From positions 744,001 to 808,000 of the forward strand of contig OZ252002.1 in the NCBI GenBank assembly GCA_965247265.1: DNA of 64,000 nt. Reading direction: 5' to 3'. A program made the translations under genes and the position numbers. Positions 47,897 through 57,523 of the stretch are shown piece by piece (position 1 is the first letter of the stretch; every line of letters starts with the position of its first letter). The DNA comes from G965247265 sp965247265. Its GTDB lineage: Bacteria; Pseudomonadota; Gammaproteobacteria; UBA4575. The notes under the pieces were generated by a model. It was not told the DNA's origin, did not search any database, and saw nothing but the letters and a program-made list of their open reading frames with translations.

Positions 47897-48574
47897 ATGA
47901 TTTCACATGAACACAAGTGTATTTTTATACACATTCCAAAATGTGCAGGAACCAGCATAGAAAGAGCATTAGGTCACATTGATACTCATGTTGAAAGAGG
48001 AGTGCAAGACCATAGAAGTATTAGAATGATTGAACAGCCTCTTATGAATTTAAATATTTTTTCATCAATCGAAAACTTTTCTGAAGTTCTACGAAGGATA
48101 CATCATAACTACCGTGCAGTAACTAATCCGCATAATAAGTTTACTGTTACAAAGGAACAATACGATAGCTATTACAAGTTTACTATCATACGTAATCCTT
48201 GGGCACGAGTATTTTCATGGTACAAGAATGTTATGCGAGATGAGATTCATAAAAAGAATCTTAAAATTACTGGACATCTCTCATTAAATGAGTTCCTTCG
48301 ATTATATGCAGGAAAAGGTATGATGAGACCGCAAACTTATTGGATAAAGAGTTTTAGTGGCTCAACCCCTCTAGATTACATTGGTCGATTTGAGACACTC
48401 ATTGAAGATTTTCATGAAATATGTAAGGCAATACAACTTTCTCAAAAAAACCTTCCACATATAATTAAAGGTACAAATGAAGATTATCGTGAACACTTTA
48501 ACCAGGACTCGATAAATTTTACTGGTGAACTTTATAGGGAAGAGATAGAAATGTTCGACTATTCATTTGAATGA
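47897..48574 (+). CDS. Sulfotransferase-family protein
   Basis: 225 residues. 5'-phosphosulfate loop CIFIHIPKCAGTSIERAL at the N-terminus and 3'-phosphate motif TIIRNPWARVFSWYKN near residue 100, both diagnostic of PAPS-dependent sulfotransferases (Sulfotransfer_2 type). It probably sulfates a cell-surface glycan. It sits in the rearranged zone between the metG fragment and dcd with no related sugar genes, so it may have been acquired. Confidence 0.8.
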   Translation: MISHEHKCIFIHIPKCAGTSIERALGHIDTHVERGVQDHRSIRMIEQPLMNLNIFSSIENFSEVLRRIHHNYRAVTNPHNKFTVTKEQYDSYYKFTIIRNPWARVFSWYKNVMRDEIHKKNLKITGHLSLNEFLRLYAGKGMMRPQTYWIKSFSGSTPLDYIGRFETLIEDFHEICKAIQLSQKNLPHIIKGTNEDYREHFNQDSINFTGELYREEIEMFDYSFE

Positions 48575-48660
48575 CAAAATATGTCAATGAATTGCATTTC
48601 GGCCCGAGCGAAAATTAACCGCCTCTAGATTCTTTTTTAATGAAACAAATTTAGAAGGTT

Positions 48661-49227
48661 TCACGCTTTAGGCAACGTCACCCCGCGCTGCCCTTGGTAT
48701 TTTCCTGCACGATCTTTATAGGATGTCTCACAAATTTCATCTGACTCAAAAAACAACATCTGAGCAATTCCTTCATTCGCATAAATTTTTGCAGGAAGTG
48801 GCGTAGAGTTTGAAATCTCAATTGTGACATGCCCTTCCCACTCTGGCTCCAGTGGCGTGACATTAATAATTATTCCGCACCGCGCATAGGTTGATTTACC
48901 TAGACAAACAGTAAGTATCGAGCGCGGTATACGAAAATACTCAACTGTACTTGCTAATGCAAAAGAATTCGGTGGAATCACGCACTCATTTGCTTTTAGA
49001 TCCACAAAACTGTTTTCATCAAATCCTTTTGGGTCAACAATCGCAGAATTAATATTGGTGAAAATTTTAAATTCATCTGCACAGCGCACATCATAGCCGT
49101 AACTTGATGTCCCATAGGAAATCATGCGTCCATTTCCATTTGCACGCACCTGATTTGATTCAAAAGGTTCTATCATGCCGTGTTGTTCCGCCATTTGACG
49201 AATCCAGCGATCTGATTTTATCGCCAT
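48661..49227 (-). CDS. dcd: dCTP deaminase
   Basis: 188 residues, full length. Typical stretches: [80 protein letters not shown] and GIAQMLFFE. It converts dCTP to dUTP for thymidylate supply. Followed on the same strand by the upstream-lying mrp with a 25-base gap. Confidence 0.95.
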   Translation of the reverse strand: MAIKSDRWIRQMAEQHGMIEPFESNQVRANGNGRMISYGTSSYGYDVRCADEFKIFTNINSAIVDPKGFDENSFVDLKANECVIPPNSFALASTVEYFRIPRSILTVCLGKSTYARCGIIINVTPLEPEWEGHVTIEISNSTPLPAKIYANEGIAQMLFFESDEICETSYKDRAGKYQGQRGVTLPKA

Positions 49228-49252
49228 ACTTTTAATTAGCTAAAACAGAATT

Positions 49253-50341
49253 TTATGTGTTTTGAATAACAATTTTTGGAAACTTTGCACTGTAATCTTT
49301 GCTTTTCGAGGCAAGCTTTGCTGCGGCTTTACGCGCAATTTCTCTATAAATTTCTGCAATGCGGCTCTCCGGCATTGCTGCGACAGTGGGTTTACCTCCA
49401 TCCGCCTGTTCACGAATATGAATATCCAGCGGTAAAGCACCTAACATCTCTACACCAGACTCCTCAGCCATTCGCGAACCGCCACCTTCACCAAAAATTG
49501 ATTCCTCATGACCACATTCACTACAAATATGAATACTCATATTTTCAACTATACCGAGTACTGGTACATCAACCTTTTCAAACATCTTCAATCCCTTACG
49601 AGCGTCCAATAATGCAATGTCTTGAGGTGTCGTGACAATGACCGCTCCACTCACCGGAATTTTTTGCGCCAAGGTTAACTGCACATCTCCAGTACCAGGA
49701 GGTAGATCCACAACAAGGTAGTCGAGCCCACGCCATTGGGTGTCATTTAGCAACTGTTCAAGCGCTTGCGTAACCATTGGTCCACGCCAAATCATAGGCG
49801 TTTCTTCATCAATCAAGAACCCAATAGACATTGCTTGAAGACCATGCGCTTCCATGGGCTCCAAACTTTTCCCATCATTTGATTTGGGCTGACCACTGAC
49901 CCCCAGCATTCGCGGCTGACTGGGGCCATATATATCTGCATCCAACACACCCACAGTTGCTCCTTCCATAGACAAAGCTAACGCCAAATTAACCGCAGTG
50001 GTAGATTTACCAACGCCACCTTTCCCTGATGCAACTGCAATTACATTTTTTATATTCTCTAAAGGCTTTAAGCTTTTTTGTACAGAATGAGCTTCAATGC
50101 TCCAAGTTACATCAGCCTTAGCGTTTTCAGCACCTGCTTCACGAATTTTTTCCTCTATATCTTTAGCAACATCATCCTTTATTCCTTTTGCTGGATAACC
50201 TAGCTTTACTGAAACAGTTACTTTGCCGCCTTCTATGTCGATATTTTTTATGGTATTGCTGGCAACTAAATCTTTACCAATATACGGGTCTTGTATCTGT
50301 TTAAGTGCGGCTTCTACCTGCACTTTGGTAAGCTCTGCCAT
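49253..50341 (-). CDS. apbC: Iron-sulfur cluster carrier, Mrp/NBP35 ATPase
   Basis: 362 residues. N-terminal MIP18/DUF59 domain (about 5-85), then the deviant P-loop GKGGVGKSTTAVNLALALS, GPSQPRMLGVSG, DYLVVDLPPGTGDVQLTLAQ and the cluster-binding CSECG in NMSIHICSECGHEE. It binds and transfers FeS clusters. The divergent metG neighbour is the common gammaproteobacterial pairing. Confidence 0.95.
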   Translation of the reverse strand: MAELTKVQVEAALKQIQDPYIGKDLVASNTIKNIDIEGGKVTVSVKLGYPAKGIKDDVAKDIEEKIREAGAENAKADVTWSIEAHSVQKSLKPLENIKNVIAVASGKGGVGKSTTAVNLALALSMEGATVGVLDADIYGPSQPRMLGVSGQPKSNDGKSLEPMEAHGLQAMSIGFLIDEETPMIWRGPMVTQALEQLLNDTQWRGLDYLVVDLPPGTGDVQLTLAQKIPVSGAVIVTTPQDIALLDARKGLKMFEKVDVPVLGIVENMSIHICSECGHEESIFGEGGGSRMAEESGVEMLGALPLDIHIREQADGGKPTVAAMPESRIAEIYREIARKAAAKLASKSKDYSAKFPKIVIQNT

Positions 50342-50517
50342 TCTTTGATTCTCCTAAATAAATATCGATTTTTATGTTCGCCAGAAGATTGGATGCTTAC
50401 TATAACATGCGGGAATCAGGTGCAAAGATCTCTATATGAGTAGCTCATAACCTCAAAAAATAGCGGTATTTTTTTCAACCTGCTATGGTGGCGACCGCAA
50501 AAAAAGATCAGAATTTC

Positions 50518-52545
50518 ATGACAATTAGTAATAGAAAAATCCTTGTTACCAGTGCCCTACCCTATGCAAATGGACCTATACATATTGGACATTTAGTAGA
50601 GTACATCCAGACCGATATCTGGGCGCGGTTCCAAAACATGTGTGGGCATCAATGTATTTACATTTGCGCAGACGATGCACACGGCACCCCCATTATGCTC
50701 AAGGCGCAGCAAGAAAACATTACCCCTGAAGAACTCATTACTAAAGTAAGTGTAGACCACCAAAAAGATTTTTCTGATTTTCACATTAAGTTTGATAATT
50801 ATCACTCCACACACTCAGAAGAAAATAGAGCGCATGCAACAAAAATATATCAACGCTTAAAAGAAAATGGGCACATCACTACTAAAACCGTAGTAGATTT
50901 ATATGATCCAAAAGATAAAGTGTTTTTGCCAGATCGTTTTGTTAAAGGTGAATGCCCAAAATGCAATGCTAAAGATCAGTATGGTGATAATTGCGAGATC
51001 TGCGGAACAACCTATACACCAAGCGACTTAATCAACCCTTATTCATCTGTGAGCGGTGCTACGCCAGATAAAAAAGAGAACCTGCATTACTTTTTCCAAT
51101 TGAATGACTTTAAAGGAATGTTGGAAAAGTGGATCAATCAAAAAAACTTACAGTCTGAAATTACAAACAAACTAAGAGAATGGTTTGATGCGGGATTACA
51201 AAATTGGGACATATCAAGAGATGCGCCATACTTCGGTTTCGAAATTCCCGATGCTCCAGGTAAATTTTTTTATGTTTGGCTCGATGCGCCTATTGGTTAT
51301 ATGGCCAGCTTACAACAATATTGTGACCGCACTGGTGAAGATTTTGACGCGTACTGGAATAAAAATAGTGCGCATGATGTGTATCACTTCATCGGAAAAG
51401 ATATTGCCTATTTTCACATGCTATTTTGGCCCGCTATGCTACACGGTGCCAATTATAGAATTCCAACCGCAGTCTATTGCCATGGCTTTCTTACTGTCGA
51501 CGGTCAAAAAATGTCTAAATCCCGCGGTACATTCATTAAAGCCCGCACTTATTTAAATCATTTAAACCCAGAATACTTACGCTACTACTTTGCAGCTAAA
51601 TTAAATGCAGGAATTAGTGACATTGACCTAAATTTGGATGACTTTCTACAACGTGTAAATAGTGATGTCGTTGGAAAATTAGTCAATATTGCAAGTAGAT
51701 GTGCAGGTTTTATTTATAAAAAGTTTGATGCAAAACTAACATCTACATTTTCAACAGAATGTTCTTGGCTTTTTACAGAAACAACGAATAAAAATGAAGA
51801 TTTAAAACATTTTTATGAAACCAGACAGTACTCTGAAGTAATCCGATCAATAATGAACCGGGCAGATGCTACAAATGTGATCATCGACAAGTACAAACCG
51901 TGGGTAACTATTAAAAATGATGCAAAATATGACGAGGTACATCAAGTTTGTAGTTTTGGTCTTAATATGTACCGATTATTCATTGGTTACTTAAAACCTG
52001 TGATGCCTGAGCTTGCTGCAAAATCTGAAACCTTTCTTAATACAAGCATCACATGGGATAATTTAGCGAGCGGCAACCCATTACCAGAAGGCCATGCAAT
52101 AAACAAATTTGAACCCTTAATTACACGTATAGAAAAAGAGTTGATTGAAAATATGATTGAAGAATCAAAAGCTGAAGCAACGCCTATTGCTACAGATCCT
52201 GTAAATGACGAAATCTCCTTTGATGATTTTTCTAAACTCGATTTCAGGGTAGCTAAAATCTTGAAGGCGGAGCATGTAGAAGGAGCCGACAAGTTATTAA
52301 AGCTGACATTGGACTTAGGTGAACCAACGGGCAATCTGCAACGTACCGTATTCGCAGGAATAAAGTCGGCTTACGCACCTGAGGAAATTGAAGGGCGATT
52401 AACTATCGTTGTTGCAAATTTAGCCCCGCGCAAAATGCGCTTTGGTGTCTCTGAAGGAATGGTTTTAGCAGCTGGGCCCGGAGACAAAGAAATATTTTTA
52501 TTGCAACCCGATGACGGGGCAAAATCTGGAATGCGCGTTAAGTAA
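50518..52545 (+). CDS. metG: Methionyl-tRNA synthetase
   Basis: 675 residues from ATG 50518 (an in-frame ATG at 50485 would add 11). HIGH motif in [14 protein letters not shown], zinc site [25 protein letters not shown] in [15 protein letters not shown], anticodon domain, and a C-terminal EMAP/Trbp111 tRNA-binding domain ([20 protein letters not shown]). Complete and presumably essential. Segment 50587-51249 is the source of the perfect copy beside the IS element. Confidence 0.96.
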   Translation: MTISNRKILVTSALPYANGPIHIGHLVEYIQTDIWARFQNMCGHQCIYICADDAHGTPIMLKAQQENITPEELITKVSVDHQKDFSDFHIKFDNYHSTHSEENRAHATKIYQRLKENGHITTKTVVDLYDPKDKVFLPDRFVKGECPKCNAKDQYGDNCEICGTTYTPSDLINPYSSVSGATPDKKENLHYFFQLNDFKGMLEKWINQKNLQSEITNKLREWFDAGLQNWDISRDAPYFGFEIPDAPGKFFYVWLDAPIGYMASLQQYCDRTGEDFDAYWNKNSAHDVYHFIGKDIAYFHMLFWPAMLHGANYRIPTAVYCHGFLTVDGQKMSKSRGTFIKARTYLNHLNPEYLRYYFAAKLNAGISDIDLNLDDFLQRVNSDVVGKLVNIASRCAGFIYKKFDAKLTSTFSTECSWLFTETTNKNEDLKHFYETRQYSEVIRSIMNRADATNVIIDKYKPWVTIKNDAKYDEVHQVCSFGLNMYRLFIGYLKPVMPELAAKSETFLNTSITWDNLASGNPLPEGHAINKFEPLITRIEKELIENMIEESKAEATPIATDPVNDEISFDDFSKLDFRVAKILKAEHVEGADKLLKLTLDLGEPTGNLQRTVFAGIKSAYAPEEIEGRLTIVVANLAPRKMRFGVSEGMVLAAGPGDKEIFLLQPDDGAKSGMRVK

Positions 52546-52945
52546 GTTACATGTGATAGCGTATAACCCCGTAATCCCCACTGGTAAATATATTGCCAAA
52601 ATCGATGAAAGTCGGTGCATTGGCTGCACACTATGCATAAAAGCCTGCCCATTTGATGCAATAGTTGGTGCAGCAAAACATATGCATACTGTGATTACAC
52701 ATTATTGCACTGGTTGTGAATTGTGCCTACCCCCATGCCCTGTAGATTGCATCAATCTCGAATTGAATTCTGAATTCAAAAAAGCTAACAATACAACTTC
52801 AAACGAAGAAATTCGTGAATTAAAGAGAACTTTTGCACTATTTTCACGCAGTAATAAAAAAAATCGAACACAGAGAATCGAAAAACTTAAAGAGAAAAAA
52901 CAAATGCTATTTGAACTTAAAAAAAATAAGTTGTTAAAGCGATAA
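52511..52945 (+). CDS. 2x[4Fe-4S] ferredoxin, RnfB-like
   Basis: 144 residues overlapping the metG 3' end by 35 bases. Two clusters: [12 protein letters not shown] and [12 protein letters not shown], with the following VDCINL as in the ferredoxin part of RnfB/RsxB. The RnfB N-terminal membrane helix and Fe-S domain are absent, and no other rnf gene is here. The C-terminus is a long Lys-rich helix. The true start may be later than 52511 (e.g. GTG near 52550). Located between metG and nth. Confidence 0.75.
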   Translation: MTGQNLECALSKLHVIAYNPVIPTGKYIAKIDESRCIGCTLCIKACPFDAIVGAAKHMHTVITHYCTGCELCLPPCPVDCINLELNSEFKKANNTTSNEEIRELKRTFALFSRSNKKNRTQRIEKLKEKKQMLFELKKNKLLKR

Positions 52946-52957
52946 AACACAATTTAA

Positions 52958-53596
52958 ATGAACAAAGAAAAACGATCAGAAATATTTAGGCGATTAAAAA
53001 TAAAAAATCCGAGCCCAAAAACAGAACTAAAACATAAGTCTAATTTTGAGTTGTTAGTTGCGGTGATTTTATCGGCTCAAGCAACCGACGTTGGTGTAAA
53101 TAAAGCAACAAAAAATTTATTCAAAGTAGCTAGTACCCCAAAAAAAATGGTTGCTTTAGGTGAGACCAAGCTTAAAACCTATATAAAATCTATAGGACTA
53201 TTTAATAGCAAAGCTAAAAACATTATCAAAACAAGCCAAATTCTATTAAAAAAATACAATAATCGAATTCCACAAGACAGAGAAACATTGCAAATGTTGC
53301 CAGGCGTGGGCAGAAAAACAGCAAATGTTGTATTAAACAATGCGTTTGGACAACCCACTATTGCAGTAGACACGCATATTTTTCGTGTATCCAACCGTAC
53401 AGGCATTGCGCCAGGGAAAAACGTATTAGTCGTTGAACAAAGACTTGAAAAATTTGTACCCGATGAGTACAAATTACATGCACATCACTGGCTAATTTTA
53501 CATGGACGCTACACGTGCATTGCACGAAAGCCCAAATGCTTTCAGTGCTCAATATCTGATCTATGCGAATTTCGCCACAAGACTGTAAATACCTGA
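52958..53596 (+). CDS. nth: Endonuclease III
   Basis: 212 residues. Helix-hairpin-helix LQMLPGVGRKTANVVLNNAF (catalytic Lys), catalytic Asp in AVDTHIFRVSNRTG, and the C-terminal [4Fe-4S] loop CIARKPKCFQCSISDLC. A bifunctional DNA glycosylase/AP lyase for oxidised pyrimidines. Starts 12 bases after the ferredoxin gene, likely cotranscribed. Confidence 0.95.
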   Translation: MNKEKRSEIFRRLKIKNPSPKTELKHKSNFELLVAVILSAQATDVGVNKATKNLFKVASTPKKMVALGETKLKTYIKSIGLFNSKAKNIIKTSQILLKKYNNRIPQDRETLQMLPGVGRKTANVVLNNAFGQPTIAVDTHIFRVSNRTGIAPGKNVLVVEQRLEKFVPDEYKLHAHHWLILHGRYTCIARKPKCFQCSISDLCEFRHKTVNT

Positions 53597-53758
53597 ATGT
53601 ACATGTATATTTCTATGATAATGAATAATAATAGAACTTTTGTGAGGCTCAACACTCAAAATTATAATAATGCTCAATGCGCATACACTGCTGTGCCAAC
53701 TGCATTTTTATCAATTTTTGATATAAATGAAATAGAAAATTATAAAAACTGGTCTTAA
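53597..53758 (+). other. 53-codon ORF directly after nth; coding status doubtful
   Basis: Starts at the base after the nth stop (TGA-ATG) and encodes a polar peptide with one Cys (NAQCAYTAVPTAFLSIF). No ribosome site of its own and no recognised family. The remaining region up to 53821 is AT-rich and must hold the promoter of the EGKCG-peptide gene. Confidence 0.2.
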
Positions 53759-53821
53759 TCGATAGAAATCGAAATTTTTCTAAATATACCTACTAACAAA
53801 ACATGCACAGGAGATAATGAC

Positions 53822-54148
53822 ATGTCTAAGAAAACTGAACTAAAACCTCTTGCAGCTGCCGTTGGCGCAGCACTTGCTGCCAGTGCATTTGCAATGCCAG
53901 CTGCAAATGCAGAACAAAACCCATTTGAATTGAATACCTCGACATCTGGTTACATGGTCGCTGACAGTCACGCAGAAGGAAAGTGCGGCGAAGGCAAATG
54001 CGGCGAAGGCAAAAAAGCTGACGGTGAAGGCAAATGCGGTGAAGGCAAATGCGGCGAAGGCAAAAAAGCTGACGGTGAAGGCAAATGCGGTGAAGGCAAA
54101 AAAGCTGACGGTGAAGGCAAATGCGGCGAAGGTAAATGCGGTAGCTAA
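53822..54148 (+). CDS. Bufferin/HvfA-like precursor peptide with seven EGKCG repeats
   Basis: 108 residues. Signal peptide with positively charged start and Ala-rich core, cleavage about residue 30 (PAANA-EQN). A short spacer (31-50) leads to a repeat tail of EGKCG (seven times; Cys at 55, 60, 72, 77, 89, 101, 106) with EGKKADG spacers (three times). Every Cys lies in an EGKCG. By family knowledge such peptides are modified on these Cys by an MNIO (DUF692) enzyme with a partner protein and then bind copper. GGAGA ribosome site before the ATG; strong terminator after. The gene stands alone; the MNIO gene is at 63262. Confidence 0.85.
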   Translation: MSKKTELKPLAAAVGAALAASAFAMPAANAEQNPFELNTSTSGYMVADSHAEGKCGEGKCGEGKKADGEGKCGEGKCGEGKKADGEGKCGEGKKADGEGKCGEGKCGS

Positions 54149-54172
54149 ACAATACCTTCAATAACTAAGCAT

Positions 54173-54206
54173 AAAACGGCGAGCAAATTGTTCGCCGTTT
54201 TTTTTG
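54173..54206 (+). terminator. Terminator after the EGKCG-peptide gene
   Basis: AAACGGCGAGCAA pairs with TTGTTCGCCGTTT, then eight T. It makes the peptide gene a monocistronic unit and may also serve the convergent malic enzyme gene. Confidence 0.9.
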
Positions 54207-54222
54207 ATAAAATTAAATTAAA

Positions 54223-55839
54223 CTAATATCTCGGATCGTACATATACTCTGTGATTATTTGTCTTAAATCTTCCGGTTTACTGTGACATGCAATGTTATG
54301 AGCGTAAGCGTATTCAGCAACAGCAACTGCGATTTCTAAAGAAGCAGAGCGAATAGTATTAAGGGGTGGATATATCGCACCCACAGACAAATCCTTCTCG
54401 CTTACTTGATTTGCAAGCGTTTTAGTCGCTACTAAAAACATATCTTCTGTAATTCGTGAGGCTTCACTCACAACTGTACCCAAACCAACCCCAGGAAAAA
54501 TATAGGCATTATTTCCTTGCCCTGGTTTAAATGTTTGTCCAAGGACCTTCACCTCAGAAAATGGACTTCCGCTCGTGAATATTGCACGCCCTTGTGTCCA
54601 TTCATACGCTTGTTGTGCAGTGCATTCAGCACGTGATGTTGGATTAGACAATGCAAAAATTGCAGGTCGCTTATTTAGCTTTGCCATAAGCTCAATAATT
54701 TCATGTGTGAAAGTGCCGGGTGCACCTGTAGCACCAATTAAAATTTGTGGCTTAATTTGTTTTATTGCACTAGCAAAATCAGCAGTATCATGATCATGTG
54801 CATACGGTAAGTTATGCTCCATTAAATCATTCCTGTTTTTTACAACCAGTCCATTAATATCAACAAACCATAAGCGCTGGCGTGCCTCCAACTCATTTAA
54901 CCCTTCTTGCTGAAGTGCATAAACGATTAAATCTGCAATTCCCGTTGCTGCAGAGCCTGCCCCTAAAAACATAATACGTAAATCTGAAATGTGTAATCCA
55001 GAAATTCGAGTTGAAGCTAATACCCCAGCCAATGCAACGGCAGCTGTGCCCTGTACATCATCGTTAAAACATAAAATTTGATCACGATACTTATTTAACA
55101 ACCGATACGCATTCGGTGTGAGAAAATCTTCAAATTGAATCAATGCTTTTGGGTAAGCTTCCTGGATTGCATGGATAAACCCATCTACCAATTCGTCATA
55201 TTCATTTCCAGTTAACCTATGCTGATTTAAACCAAGGTATAAAGGATCATGCAGCAGATCATCATTATTAGTGCCAACATCCAGCAATACAGGCAAACAT
55301 TGATGAGACTGTATACCTGCACAAGCGACGTAAAGTGCGAGTTTACCAATTGGTATGCCCATACCATTTGCGCCAAGATCACCAAGCCCTAGTATTCGTT
55401 CCCCATCAGTTATAACGATCACACGCACATCTTGAATTGGCCAGTTTTGCAAAATTTTACAAATACTTCCCTTATCTTTTGCGGTGACATACAACCCTTT
55501 CGGTTGGCGGAATATTGCAGCAAACTCTTTGCATGCCTGCCCAACCGTAGGGGTATAGATAATCGGCATCACTTCTTCAATGTGCTCCATAATGGTACGG
55601 TAAAAAAGTCTTTCATTCCTACTTTGCAATGCAGACAAGAATATATAACGTTCAATGTCGTAGTATTTACGACGCATATTCTCCAACGCACGATGCAACT
55701 GCACGTCTGGATCACTTACACCAGGAGGTAATAACCCTCTCAATTTATATTTATCTCTCTCCTCCTCTGTGAAAGCTGTACCTTTATTTAATGCCGGATT
55801 AAAAAGTACTTTAAAACCTGTAGGTATTTCGTTTTTCAT
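54223..55839 (-). CDS. maeA: Malic enzyme
   Basis: 538 residues, full length for the large NAD(P)-malic enzyme type. Landmarks: FTEEERDKYKLRGLLPPGV, MPIIYTPTVGQACKEFAAIF, VIVITDGERILGLGDLGANG, LIQFEDFLTPNAYRLLNKYR, ILCFNDDVQGTAAVALAGVL and IMFLGAGSAATGIADLIVYA (dinucleotide loop). Oxidative decarboxylation of malate to pyruvate; NAD preference (maeA) is assumed from length and similarity only. Followed downstream by the peptide gene in convergent orientation. Confidence 0.9.
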   Translation of the reverse strand: MKNEIPTGFKVLFNPALNKGTAFTEEERDKYKLRGLLPPGVSDPDVQLHRALENMRRKYYDIERYIFLSALQSRNERLFYRTIMEHIEEVMPIIYTPTVGQACKEFAAIFRQPKGLYVTAKDKGSICKILQNWPIQDVRVIVITDGERILGLGDLGANGMGIPIGKLALYVACAGIQSHQCLPVLLDVGTNNDDLLHDPLYLGLNQHRLTGNEYDELVDGFIHAIQEAYPKALIQFEDFLTPNAYRLLNKYRDQILCFNDDVQGTAAVALAGVLASTRISGLHISDLRIMFLGAGSAATGIADLIVYALQQEGLNELEARQRLWFVDINGLVVKNRNDLMEHNLPYAHDHDTADFASAIKQIKPQILIGATGAPGTFTHEIIELMAKLNKRPAIFALSNPTSRAECTAQQAYEWTQGRAIFTSGSPFSEVKVLGQTFKPGQGNNAYIFPGVGLGTVVSEASRITEDMFLVATKTLANQVSEKDLSVGAIYPPLNTIRSASLEIAVAVAEYAYAHNIACHSKPEDLRQIITEYMYDPRY

Positions 55840-55845
55840 TTTTAT

Positions 55846-57471
55846 TTAATAGCTGTTTGTGGAGTTTTCATTCGAGCGTAATTGTTGTGGATAATTCTGA
55901 TCTTCAATATTGTCAAAATATTCATTTAATTTAGGCATGGAGTACTGCAATTTAGTGAAGATTTCGCGCCCCAAAATAAGCGCTTTGGAATTTGTTATTG
56001 CAGTTAATGTGCTGACCGTCTTATTTCCTGTTTTGATTGTTCTTTCACCCCAATGATCACCAGGCTTTAGGATTCGGATAAAATCTTCATTACTTCCCCC
56101 CGTTTCAGTTTTGGACTCGAGCCGACCGCTAACTACTGTATAAAATCCGTCAATAATTTACCCTGGACGAAACAAAACATCACCTTTTGCAAAATGCGCA
56201 TATCTGCAAGTCGCTTGCTTATTTTCCGCATAAAGTTGCACAATGTTTCTACGCGCAACAATGTCGAGCATCCAGCCAAATGTAACGCGAATCTTTCCAG
56301 GCAATGTAGGCAGCATGCTTATATAAAAAGTTCGCCACATCAGCCATGCAATTAATCCCGATAATCGTATTCCAAATAACTAAGCAACGGCCGTACGGTT
56401 ACCGATTGATGCCATTGAGCCTTTTGGCTTATAAAAAAATACATTCAGTGTCTGTTCTCGTAGGCTTGCTTGAATATTTTTAACCAAACATTTAGCCTCC
56501 TGCACAGTAAATTGTGCGGTAGGTGGTGCAAACTCAGTGTCATTTATTGGAATGAGCGCCGCATCACCAATTGCCCAAATATATTTCGCGTCTTTAACAC
56601 GCAAATGCCTATCAGTTTGTATTTTCCCCCATTTCAGTTCTATCGGTAATGATTTAACCAGCTCAGTAGGCCCGTTTCCTACAGTAGAAACTAATGTATC
56701 CGTTTGTATGCGCTTACCGCTATATAAAAACACGGATTTTGCCGTTGCAGATGTGATAGAAGTGTTAACAAATATTTTCACACCACGCTTGCTTAGCTGA
56801 GTATGCGCATATTCTGATAATTTACTGGTGAGTTCAGGAAGTATGCGATCTGCTTGATCTACAAGAATGCAATTGAGTTCATGTTTGGAAATATTTGGAT
56901 AGAATTTTAATGTTTTATCCATCATTTCCATCATTTCACCAATGGTTTCAACCCCAGAAAATCCAGCACCAGCAATGACAAATGTAAGTAATCTTTCCTT
57001 TAGTTTTTTGTTATCCGTTGTATCAGCATGTTCTAAACGTTGAATAATGTGGCTGCGTAATGAATACGCATCCGCCACATTTTTTAAAGCATAACTGTGG
57101 TCTTCCAACCCAGGTATAAAAGATAAATTAGCCTGTTGGCCCATTGCCAAGACTAAATGATCGAAAGTGACGGTTTTTGGAATGCGTTTCGAGCCTTGGA
57201 CAAGATGAACTTGGCGGGATTCAAAATCAATTGTAAATACTTCGGCCATTCGTACTTTAACGTTTGGTAACATTAAGCGTAACGGTGTAACCGCATCAGA
57301 AGCACGTAGAGTACCTGCAACTACTTCAGGTAACAGTGGCTGTAACACAAAATAGTTTGTGTTGTTAATTAAGTCTATAGATACATCTTTAGATAAGCGC
57401 TTACTAAGCTGATTGGCTGCATGAGCTCCGGCAAATCCACCACCAATTATTATGATATGTGTATTTTTCAA
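55846..57471 (-). pseudogene. Type II NADH dehydrogenase-like protein with C-terminal cNMP-binding domain; two premature stops
   Basis: A single 541-codon frame with only two interruptions: TAG at 56380-56382 and TAA at 56158-56160. The N-terminal part has IIIIGGGFAGAHAANQL, a second nucleotide site FVIAGAGFSGVETIGEMMEM and the KYIWAIGDAALIP motif of NDH-2. After the TAG the same frame gives LSGLIAWLMWRTFYISMLPT (membrane anchor), and after the TAA a cyclic-nucleotide-binding-type domain (IDGFYTVVSGRLESK, ILKPGDHWGERT). CAG to TAG and CAA to TAA would explain both. The first 363 codons could still make a flavoprotein without its anchor. Confidence 0.8.
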
Positions 57472-57523
57472 TTTGCCATCTACTATATTTAGTGGTTCAA
57501 ATTAAAATTTTAAATATACAACG

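Noticed and set aside
53989..54145. CRISPR-like array of short direct repeats
   Set aside because: The repeated DNA is the coding sequence of EGKCG/EGKKADG units in one frame after a signal peptide; units are contiguous with no unique spacers.
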